Of a DNA stretch of 64,000 nucleotides, positions 38,893 to 50,900 are shown piece after piece; the first letter of the stretch is position 1; every line of letters begins with the position of its first letter. The DNA is from Petrosia ficiformis (taxonomy: Eukaryota; Porifera; Demospongiae; Haplosclerida; Petrosiidae), in assembly GCA_947044365.1 (NCBI GenBank), contig OX345639.1:1065001-1129000 (forward strand), written 5' to 3'. A program made the translations under genes and the position numbers. The notes below the pieces were generated by a model. The model saw only the letters and a list, made by a program, of their open reading frames with translations. It did not search any database and had not been told where the DNA came from.

Positions 38893-41800
38893 CATGTATC
38901 TATCTATCAATTGATCTATCTATCCATTGATCAATCTACATTTACTGTACCTACATGTACATACATACATTGTACATAGATACTAGATTCGCTACATGTA
39001 TGTATATTTGTACATACATGTGCTTATAGAATAGTTTATAACTTCATTCATATACATACATGTACATGTATGTATTTTAATGTAATAATAATTATGTTAC
39101 ACAGGTCACATTTCCAAATGGTAGTGCTCGTTGTTTTGACATTCCATTCTCTAGAGAGGAATCTTTACAAGCTGACAAGTCTTTCAAGTTATCATGTAAG
39201 ATATAGTTACCATAATCATATCTTCATTCGTACATTTAAATGCAGTTAAATGTTATATATAACACAATGTTAATATGGTCAGTTCCGTACTACAGTCATA
39301 CTACAAATATGAAACGTAACCTATTTATAGACTCCTACTGTATGTCACTATGTCAGTCTGTTGTTCATGTGCCTAGCATGCTAGCAAAAGGTATAGAAAC
39401 ATTTAAACAAGCACAACAAACAAGCAGTCATAATGGCTTAGAAATTTCATTAAGATGTACATGTACATGTAAATTTCCAAAACTAAGTAAAGTTTTACAA
39501 GAACACTAAAGAGCTTCTCTGACATTTATCGTAAATGTTTCCTATGGCTATGTATCTGTCTATCTACATGTATCGTTTTTACCTCCTTCATTATTCAGTT
39601 GGTCCAAGTCTTGATCCCTCTGGAATCAACATGGTGGATTGTATTAGAGTTTACTCCAAAACTAAAGAGGAATTTGGTTGGCCCGAGAGTCCTGCAACAG
39701 GTCTGTCACTAACTAGAAGACAGGTTGGAGGTGGTGGAGGAGAGGAAGATGGAGAGACAGGAGAGGTGTTGCATACATCAGGAAATCGTAATCTAGGACC
39801 TATTGATAAGTGAGTTATGACTCTATTAATTATTTAAGAAAGACACCTTCAGTATGAACAACCATCATTTTATTGTATGTGAATATAATGTGAATATCAT
39901 GTGATGGTCATGTGATGGCTTGATCGAAGCTCACACTACCTTTCTCTAAATGGTAATTTGAGTCAAACCAGGCCAAGAGTATTTAGTCTCATAATAACGG
40001 TCGCTGCCTGGATCATTATCCTCAATCCTGTCAGCACTACCCAAATTAGACACATTGAAATATAAAATATATTATTTGTGAATTGTGACCACTAATGACA
40101 ATCCAATGCTAATCTGATTACTACAATACAGTACATTACCAGCTGGAATTTGAACCCAGACCATGCTCTGTCCACTACTATAGGTTGTAGTCCAGACATG
40201 GGGTCAAATATACTGTATTTAAATATAGATAGTATTTGTGTTTGTATTTCAAATATATTTTAAAACACGTCATAGACTCTATCCACTACTATAGGTTGTA
40301 GTCCAGATATGGGGTCAAATATACTGTATTTAAATATAGATAGTATTTGTGTTTGTATTTCAAATATATTTTAAAACACGTCATAGACTCTATCCACTAC
40401 TATAGGTTGTAGTCCAGATATTGGGTCAAATATACTGTATTTAAATATAGATAGTATTTGTGTTTGTATTTCAAATATATTTTAAAACACGTCATAGACT
40501 CTATCCACTACTATAGGTTGTAGTCCAGATATTGGGTCAAATATACTGTATTTAAATATAGATAGTATTTGTGTTTGTATTTCAAATATATTTTAAAGCA
40601 TTTCAAATGTCCGCTACTATAGGTTGTATACAGTGAAATCCCTCTATTGAGGAAACCCTGAAATGAGGACACCCCTGTATTAAGGACACTTACAAATGTC
40701 CCAAAGTCACAATGCCTTACTGTATGGGGTTTTAGTTATATTGAGTCTACTTTTAATTGTGTGTACTAATTTTAGTGACTAATGTTATAATTACGTACAT
40801 GCTAAAAAATATATTTTGTAATCATTTTATAAATTATTATGCATATTAACCTACATGTACATGTAAGTGTGGCTCAGAAATTTGCTAAAATTAATGCATG
40901 CCAAATCCGAGTGTTTAAAAATTGCTAAATTTAGTTGATGCAGTAGGCCTAAGGTATAGTTAAAAGAAAGAGCTACAAATTTGAAATATTTTTCATCTGT
41001 TTTCCTCTAGACTGTTATGCAATGCTTTTAGTGTACTTGGAAACTATTGTCTCTCCTCTCCATTGTCTGTGGAGATTGCTGAACTTATTACCCAAGCCAC
41101 ACCCCTCTTGAATCTTAATCTACCTTATGGACTACAGTATCATACTAGATTTCTGTTGTCTAGTGCTGTGAAAGATACTGTTGATTTTCACTTGTGTAAG
41201 GTAAAGGAAATATACACTATGATATCTATATATCTTCTTATTTGTTTGCTGTTCCATCCATTCATCTGTCCATCCTTTCATCCATCCATCTATCCGTTCA
41301 TCCATCCATCAGATATCCATCCATCCTTCCATCCATCCATCCATCCATTCATCTATCCATTCATCCATCCATCTATTCATTCATTCATCCATCCATCCCT
41401 CCATCCATCCATTCATCTATCCATTCATCCATCCATTCATCCATCCATCTATCTATCCATCCATCCATCCATCCATCTATCTATCCATCCTTCCATCCAT
41501 CCATTCATCTATCCATCCTTCCATCCATCCATTCATCTATCCATTCATCCATCCATCTATCTATCCATCCATCCATCCATCCATCTATCTATTCATCCAT
41601 CCATCCATCCATCTATCTATCTATCTATTTATCTATTTATCTATCTATTCTATTGGTTTCATTTAGGATCATTTACAACTGTCTAATGTCAAACAGACAT
41701 TAATAACCTCAATGAAAGAAGACAATTTATCAGCAGAACAATACCAACATCTTTTAATTGTATTTCTAGTAACGGCTCGTTCTCATCCAGAACACTTGTC

Positions 41801-43354
41801 ACTCCTACCAACAAGATTGAAAGACACGTTAAACAAATGTTTAAATGTTGAAAATGAACAGCAAGAGGAAGTTGATAATGACCAAGAAACAAATGGCAGT
41901 GATATGTGGATGGATATTATTAAACAATTGAACGATATTTTCTGGTCATTTTATAACAAACGCCCGCACACACCTGTAACTGCTCCTGTGTGCTCAACAG
42001 GTAAGGCCCTGTAATTAAAATCAAATATTATCCTCTAGGCTTTTGTGTATATTCTGTGTGTGACTAAGTGACTATCATGTTATGTGTTTCTGTACATGTA
42101 CATACATGTTCATGTACAAATGTAGGTCTGAAAGCAGTATGTTACTATATATGTACATGTAGGTCTTATAGCAGTGGAGACTACCGTGTGTGTCCTTGTT
42201 GAGCTGATGTGGAGTGTAGTGTCTCAATATCCTGACATTTTGTGTTTTTGTATTCCTCATTTGATTAAACTACTCACTGCTGCTGTAAGTATAAAAATAC
42301 AGACAGACAGACAGACAGATAGTCTGACAGTCCAGTCAACTGTCAAACTAGACAGACAATTAGCTATACAAAAGCACAAATACAGACACAGGCTGAGACT
42401 GTTCTTCACTTTCATTATTCTTTCTTTGTGTGCAGGATTCTCAGGTAAGTTGTGCTTGTGTAAAGACTCTAGTGAAACTATTGAAACCAAAGTCTCCTAA
42501 ATCTTCTCCTGAGCCTGAAAAACCAAAAGAAGAAAAAGAACAGGAAAATCAGACAGAAGAACAGAATGTGACTCAAGAGACACAAGATGAAAGAGAAGAA
42601 ATTACTGAACAAGCTGAATCACTACCACCTCCTCCTCCAGTTGAACAACAACAGGAGCAACAACAACAACAACAACAACAACAACAACCACTAGATTTAG
42701 AGGTTTGTGCGTGACTTGGGAAGTTGGGAATATAAAGACAACAACAATTTATATTTTCACTTTATTGTATGTGAATATCATGTGATAGTCATGTGATGGC
42801 TTGATCGAAGCTCGCACTACCTTTCTCTAAATGGTAATTTGAGTCAAACCAGGCCAAGAGTATTTAGTCTCATAATAACGGTCGCTGCCTGGATCATTAT
42901 CCTCAATCCTGTCAGCACTACCCAAATTAGACACATTAAAATATAAAGTATATTATATAATAATTATATTATATTTGTCACCATTGACAAATGCTAATCT
43001 GGCTACTACAATACAGTATAATACAGTACAGTACAGTATAGTACAGTACAGTACAGTACAGTGTAGGACAATACAGTACGGTCAGTACCATACAGTACAG
43101 TGATTACGGTATGAATTATTATTAAGAATTACATGTACACATATATCTATTCACTATAGAGTGTTCTTGCCAACCCAGCAGCAGCTATGGACCAACTTAT
43201 AGCAAGTAAGTATAATAATACATGTCATAACCCTGTATATCTCTATAATTATACTTATTTCTCAGACCCTGGTATCCTGGGTCTCATACCTGATGAAGAG
43301 GCAATGATGAATTTTGCCATTGCTATGAGTCTACATGAAGAGGTATGGTGGGAA

Positions 43355-43425
<71 letters not shown>

Positions 43426-46400
43426 ACTATTACTATAATTATTATATTATCTGTTTATCATTTTTAGGGAAGTCCTGATTCCGTCCAAGCCATGCAAAAT
43501 GCCCTGCAAGGTTTAGGTCTGGCTGTCCCTCCGGCTGTACCTCCAGAGGTAAGCGTGGTACATTTATCTGATCAACCTGAGGAAGGAGATGAGAGAGTCC
43601 CAACGGATGAAGAAGAAGAATTGGAGGAAGAGCAGATGGAAGGTTCCATTGGTGATGGAGTGGAACAGTTAGAGGGGGTGGTTATCGATAGAGAATCATT
43701 GATTGATTCCTTGAACTCGTCGTATGAAGACTTGATTGTACCCGAGGGAGAAGGGGTAGTTGTAAGAGTTGGGAGACGAGAGAGAGTTTCACTTTTAGAC
43801 GCTGAACCTAAACTGAATGGTGATCAAGGGAAGAATGAGAGTGAGAGAGATGAAGTGGAGAAGAAAGGGAAGGTTGGTCAGGACATTACTTCAGAACCTG
43901 ATATCCCTATTGATAGTAGTGCAGAAGAAGACAATGGTAAGTCAGTCTTTTACGTCCTTTCATCCAACCATCTATCCACTTATTCATCCATTTCCACTCA
44001 TCCATCTATCCATCCATCTATCTATCCATCCATTCTTCCACCTGTCCATATATCCATCTATCCATCCATCCATATATCCATCCACTCATCCATCCATCCA
44101 TCCATCTATCCATCCATCCATTCTTCCACCTGTCCATATATCCATCTATCCATCCATCCATCCATCCATCCATTCATCCATTCATCCATCCACTCATTTA
44201 TTCATTTTTTATTCCATCCATTCTTTTTTTTTCAGAAGATTCAAGTTTTCTAGAAATATATGAACAATTTGATAAACCAAGTGAAATATCAATGACCACT
44301 GATAAAGAAGGAGTAAATGGAGGAACAGATGAAGATAAGGCCGAGAGAGAAACAGATGGAGTAATATCAAAAGAACATACTCTTCGATTGAAATTATTAA
44401 CATCATTAGCAGAACATATTTCTGATGTAGAAAGTGTAGGAGGTACCAGAGCTATACCATATTTACAAGTTAGTCACATTATATCGTGAGTATTCATGTA
44501 CATGTACATGTATCAGTGTTTTTGATAAGCCCATCTGGCGTACCATTGGCCCTAAGAGCTTCTTATTTGGCATTGCAAAGTTCTCTCTTTGAGCTAGATG
44601 GCACAGTCAATTATGATTATATTGTCACTAACAGTATTAACTCTTTGTTAATTGTCTCAACATGTATTCCTAATGGTGCACACACTAACCATTGTTGAGC
44701 CAATTTGGTCCATGCTTCAAAATGTATCAAAAACTCTGACATATATGAATATATTTCTAAGCCTGCAGTCATACACAAACACACACTACATTCTTTTCAG
44801 ATACTTCTCTTCCTAAGTGGTTGTCTTGAAGGTAGTCATAAAGATGGAGAAGCATTTAGCTTTCTCCTAACATCTCTTCTTGACAGACTAAATATGTCAC
44901 TTTGTGAAGTGACCACGATGATGGATAGATCAAACCAATCAGAAGTGTTGCTTCTGTTGTTGAGATTTTTCAATATAATTATGAGCAGAAAGAGAATGAA
45001 AGGAGATAGATCAGAGGTAATTATTGTATATGGTTATTTACAATGTATATAACCATATACAGTGTATAGTGTACAATATATAGTGTACAATGTATAGTGT
45101 ACAATGTATAGTGTACAATGTACAGTGTACAATGTACATGTACAATGTATAGTGTACAATGTATAGTGTACAATGTATAGTGTACAATGTACATGTACAA
45201 TGTATAGTGTACAATGTATAGTGTACAATGTACAGTGTACAATGTACATGTACAATGTATAGTGTACAATGTATAGTGTACAATGTATAGTGTACAATGT
45301 ACAGTGTACAATGTATAGTGTACAATGTACAGTGTACAATGTACATGTACAATGTATAGTGTACAATGTACATGTACAATGTATAGTGTACAATGTATAG
45401 TGTACAATGTATAGTGTACAATGTACATGTACAATGTATAGTGTACAATGTATAGTGTACAATGTATAGTGTACAATGTACATGTACAATGTATAGTGTA
45501 CAATGTACATGTACAATGTATAGTGTACAATGTACATGTACAATGTATAGTGTACAATGTACATGTACAATGTATAGTGTACAATGTATAGTGTACAATG
45601 TACATGTACAATGTATAGTGTACAATGTATAGTGTATACAATGTACAGTATACAATGTACATGTACAATGTATAGTGTACAATGTACAGTGTACAATGTA
45701 CAGTGTAGTGTACAATGTATAGTGTACAATGTACAGTGTACAATGTACAGTGTAGTGTACAATGTATAGTGTACAATGTACAGTGTACAATGTACAGTGT
45801 AGTGTACAATGTATAGTGTACAATGTATAGTGTACAATGTACAGTGTAGTGTACCATGTACAGTGTACCATGTACAGTGTACAATGTACAGTGTACAATG
45901 TACATGTACAATGTATAGTGTACAATGTATAGTGTATACAATGTACAGTGTACAATGTACATGTACAATGTATAGTGTACAATGTACAGTGTACAATGTA
46001 CAGTGTACAATGTACAGTGTAGTGTACAATGTATAGTGTACAATGTACAGTGTAGTGTACCATGTACAGTGTACCATGTACAGTGTACAATGTACAGTGT
46101 ACAATGTACAGTGTAGTGTACAATGTGTGATTAATACTGTTTTGTGCATATACTTAAATTTGGTTTAAAATCTAAGAGGAGGGTACGCAACCTAGGAGGG
46201 GGAAATCCCCCTTCTCCTGTAATACATATATAGTTTAACTATATTGATTTATTCCAGAGTGTGTCTGCTAACAGACTGTGGTATTGTACTGCTAATACAC
46301 TATTACAATCTCACTGTATGTCATTCTGTTTGAGAATGCTCAAAGGATTACTAGATAGTAAAGTCAACTTCAAATCTGATGAGGTATGTACATGTACAAT

Positions 46401-47926
46401 GTGTACATCTATGTACAGTGTGTACATTTACTTACAACATGTATGAATATATAGAGTATGTACATTTATATAGAGTGTATACATGTACATTTGTAATTTC
46501 ATATAATCTATATACATATATCTTTGCATAAAGCAAGCTTAAGCAACAATTATTTTGAGATGAATAGATATCTGATATTCCTGGATACTAAATTTCATTG
46601 GGTTCCTGTATAAAAGTTATATAGTGATTTTGTATGTAAGAGTTTGATCCACTTCAAGCAGTTCATTACATAATGTGGTATCATCCATTATATATCTCTC
46701 TTCCAGTCAAGCTCTGCCAAATCTGAGTCTAATTTACTCAAGCCCCATTCTCGTAGTACCCTAGTGGACATGAGTCCCTTCTTTCAACAACAGTATGTAA
46801 AGAACCACACCTCTGATGTGTTTGAGACTTATTCCTACTTGTTAGCTGATATTGCTCTTGCCCTACCTTGTCAGGTGAGATCATTGATACATGTACAACT
46901 GTATATCATAAAGACATGTACATGTAATATTTTATCTAACGCTTGGCTTTAAAAATTCCATGTCAGTGCAGTATTGATTCTTAGCTTGTGTGTATAATAA
47001 TTTTATGATGAATCAATTATTCTCATTTTAATAGTTGAAGCGATTTTGTGAGAAGACTAATGTTCAACCTCCTCTTGAGTTTGATTCTGAGTGGATGGAA
47101 ACTCTTTGTCAGGTACATTAAATGGAGTCCATTCATTATCCATCTACATTTATTCATTAATCTATCATTCATTCATTCATTCATTCATTCATTCATCCAT
47201 CTATTCATCTCACATATCCATCCATCCATCTATTCATTCATCTATTCTTTATTTTGAGGCCTCATTCCCAATCCTCTAGTTAAGGAATTGATTTATCTAT
47301 TCTGTCATACAGTATCAATCCCAATCCTCTATATTATTTCATGGCCTCATTCCCAATCCTCTATAGTATTTCATGGCCTCATCCCAAGCCTCTAGTTCAG
47401 GAAAGAAACAAATTCGAAAAGTTCTAGTGTATGTGTGTGGTTCAAAAGAAAAATATCGACTAGTCAGAGACAAGTATGCTCTGTGTAGCTACATTTCTAA
47501 AGTCAGGTGAATATCACATGATATACAAATGTAGATCATGTGACTACTTAATGTTTTTTTTCAGTGATATGTGTAGTTCTGTGAGATTTGATCCATCTAA
47601 TCTAACTGCTACTCTTATTCATTTACCATACAATTCTCTTTTAAAACTGGTTTGTAAAACCTGATTTACATGATGGATGGATTTATTGAATGGAACAGAC
47701 TGATTGACTACATAACATGCATGTATGGAATATTGATACATGTACATGATGGATGGATACTTGGATAGATGGATGATAGATAGACGGACAATAGATAGAT
47801 GGATGAACTGGTTAATTGACTGAGTATTAATACATGTACATTAGATTGAACAGTTACGTCTATGTGATGAGATTGCCAAAAATAGGACCATCAATTGGCA
47901 GGCATTTTGTCTTGAGGAAACCAGTG

Positions 47927-47979
<53 letters not shown>

Positions 47980-50900
47980 ACAAACGAACCCACTCTAGTG
48001 TTAATCAAAGTTATTGAAATGTCCACATTTATACACTTATAGGTACACTTCCTCACCTGTTCCTCATTAGTCTCTCGTTAGACGAGGGGTTGGCTCCTAC
48101 TATTCTTCGTTTATTACATTCTGCATTGTCTGGAGTCCATTCTAGTGAAGAAAAAGAAGGGAAGAAAAGAGATGGTGAGAAAAGCAAGTCAAAAGAACGC
48201 GAGAAGGAGAAAGAAGTTGAGAAGAAAGGAGACAAGGGAGATAAGAAAGCTAAAGAGGAACTCAACACGTCTCTAACTCAGCTCTTGTTAGAGTCTTTAA
48301 ATGACGAACTTTTGATAAAGTTTTTAAAGAGATTTTTGCTACAGAGTAATCATTCAAATGTTCGTTGGCAGTGTCATGCTCTGGTACATTCTCTTTACAA
48401 GTGAGTAGTTGGTTATATGAGGTTAATGGTATAATGACAAGGTTTCAATTAGGGACCTTTTCCTGCCATGAGTAAGTGCTTACCTTTGATTGTGTATTCT
48501 GTCATTTGTACAAGGAAATTTGGTATCCAGGAAGAACTATAATTAATACTACATTTTGTTGGCTTCTATACAAAATGGTGGAGTAACAAGCATTCATTCA
48601 AATATAATTAAGCATTTGATTTTGCAGGAAGATGTCCCTTTTTACAAATTTGGTTTTAATGTTATGTTACAATGTTTTCTTTCCTCATCATAGACACTCA
48701 CCACCCACGCAGAAAGTCCACTTAGTGCAGTTGCTATGGCAACTATGGCCCGATATTTCAGGGTGTGGCCACAAAGCTTCTCAATTTGTCGATTTACTTG
48801 GTTATTCAACTATTAGTACTCCCGAAGTTCTTAGTAAAGATACCATGTGTGTACATCTTGTACACGAAGCCATTGAACTCCTAAGATGTCAGAACTCTAT
48901 GGTATTATCACATGCTAATTGTCATGTTTATAGCCAGCTAGCATCGCTAGTAGATTTTGATGGATACTATTTAGAGAGTGAGCCTTGTCTGGTCTGTAAT
49001 GATCCTGAAGTACCTTTTAATGTAAGTTCAATAATGTATGTGTTACATGTAGTTCTCATTTCTATTTCACCAATCTTCCTTACATTCATTCATTTATTTG
49101 TCCATCCAATCCATTCATCCATTAATTCATTCATTCATCTATCTATTCATCTGTCTCTCCATACATCTATCCATCCGTCCATCCATCTGTCCATCCATTC
49201 CTCCATCGTCCATCCACCCATTCATCCATTCATCCATCCATCTATCCATCCATCTATCCATTTACTCATCCATTGATCATGGATCCATCCATCCATTTAT
49301 CCATTCATCGATCCATCCATCCATCTATCTGTTTCCATTTATCCATCCACCATTTCTTCCTGTAGACTATCAAGTTATATTCAATGAAGTCTGAAGTACG
49401 ATATAGTCCAAATACTATATTTCTTAAACTGAATGGATCACACATGTTCTCTCAACTTCATGTCAGGATTAATGAAATCAGAAAAACAAAAATGGTATGT
49501 GCACATGTCTGCCTGCCTGTTGATCAGTCTGTTAATCACTCTCTCTTTCTTTAGATTCGTACAATGAATTTATATTATAGTAATAGAACAGTACAAAATG
49601 TGATTGAACTTAAGAACAAGTGAGTTTATACTCATAAACACATGCATGTACACATCATACATGTACATGTATACACACATGCATGTACGTACATGTACAT
49701 GTACATATATACTTGGATGCATGTACACATAGTAATGACTGAACATAATGACTGAACATAATGAATAGTGCATCATTACATGTACGTATGATATCGTAAC
49801 CATAGTGATTGATTATCACATTCATCACATATCTATAGTCGAAGCTTGTGGCTCAAAGCTGGTGGCTACACACTACAGCCCTCACAGACAGAAGTCAAGG
49901 TGGACTTTCCTCTGCCCATTGTGGCTCGAAATGTGATTCTTGAATTTGCAGATTTCTATGAAAATGTACAGGTGAGGGATCTCTCTATCCATCTATACAT
50001 CTATCCATCACTCCATCAAAAACCATCAGGCTGTCTATTCATCCGTCCATCCACCTTTGTGCTTTTATATCCATCCGTCTTTCTTCCCTTTCATCCATCC
50101 ATCCATCCGTCCATTCATCTATTCATTCATTCATTCATTCATTCATTCATCCATCTATCCATCATTCTATCCAATAATCCACCATTCATCCACTTAACCC
50201 ATTCATGTACATGTATCTACATCAAACAGGGAGGTTCAGAGATGCTACAGTGTCCAAGATGTAATGCCGCTGTACCAGCTCATCCAGGTGTCTGTGCAGC
50301 TTGTGGAGAGAATGTACATCAATGTCATAAATGTAGAGCTATTAATTATGATGAACGAGATCCTTTCCTGTGTAACTCTTGTGGGTTCAGTAAATATGCT
50401 AGATTTGATATTGTTGTAGAGGGTCGTTCATGTTCAGCTGTTGATCCTATAGAAAATGAAGATGATAGACAAAAAGTAAGAACAGAATTAACTACTGAAT
50501 AATTGCTGGTGATTACAGCAGTACCACATTACATACACTGTAATTAATATAACATCACTGCAGTCACTAACATGTACATGTACATGTACTGTACCTGTAC
50601 ATATGTTCAGTCATTTAGTACAGATATAATATAGTCACATATTACTCATACATGTACTGTACATCATGTACATGTGTTCAGTCATTAGTACAGATATAAT
50701 ATAGTCACATATTACTCATACATGTACTGTACATGTACATGTGTTCAGTCATTTAGTACAGATATATAGACACACGTTACATTATATTCTAATTATAGAC
50801 TTTATCAAACATCAATCAACTGTTGGAGAAGGCAGACAATGTTTACAAAGATTTAGTACAACATCGTAATGAACTGGATCACCTTCTAGTAGCTTTGGCT

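Larger units (their letters stand above)
37630..42284 (+). other. UBR4: UBR4 exons 47-53: galactose-binding-like domain and following helices
   Basis: Exons: 37630-37719, 38328-38462, 39105-39195, 39599-39809, 41011-41200, 41667-42000, 42163-42284. Family blocks: [66 protein letters not shown] with [10 protein letters not shown]. Exon 53 ([19 protein letters not shown]) aligns with the THIEATVNALVDII block. Introns here are the longest of the gene and repeat-filled. Confidence 0.94.
42436..48400 (+). other. UBR4: UBR4 exons 54-66: Gln/acidic linkers and helices
   Basis: Exons: 42436-42702, 43160-43205, 43266-43342, 43468-43936, 44236-44468, 44801-45016, 46258-46383, 46707-46874, 47035-47112, 47367-47506, 47565-47649, 47845-47923, 48043-48400. 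Exon 54 ends in a CAA-coded poly-Gln run. Exons 56-57 contain [18 protein letters not shown], a UIM-like helix matching the DDETMVELAIALSLQ block of UBR4. Exon 61 has [21 protein letters not shown]; exon 63 has [17 protein letters not shown]; exon 66 has a Lys/Glu-rich loop and then [17 protein letters not shown]. Several introns are pure microsatellite. Confidence 0.94.

Noticed and set aside
39240..39509. 89-codon plus-strand frame in UBR4 intron 49
   Set aside because: No recognisable similarity, in an intron whose flanking exons join in phase. Probably chance; a decayed insert cannot be excluded.
45021..46149. Three minus-strand frames of 340-371 codons
   Set aside because: They arise from a 14-bp minisatellite lacking stop triplets in three frames. 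The same sequence is read in all three frames, and the UBR4 splice phases bridge it.
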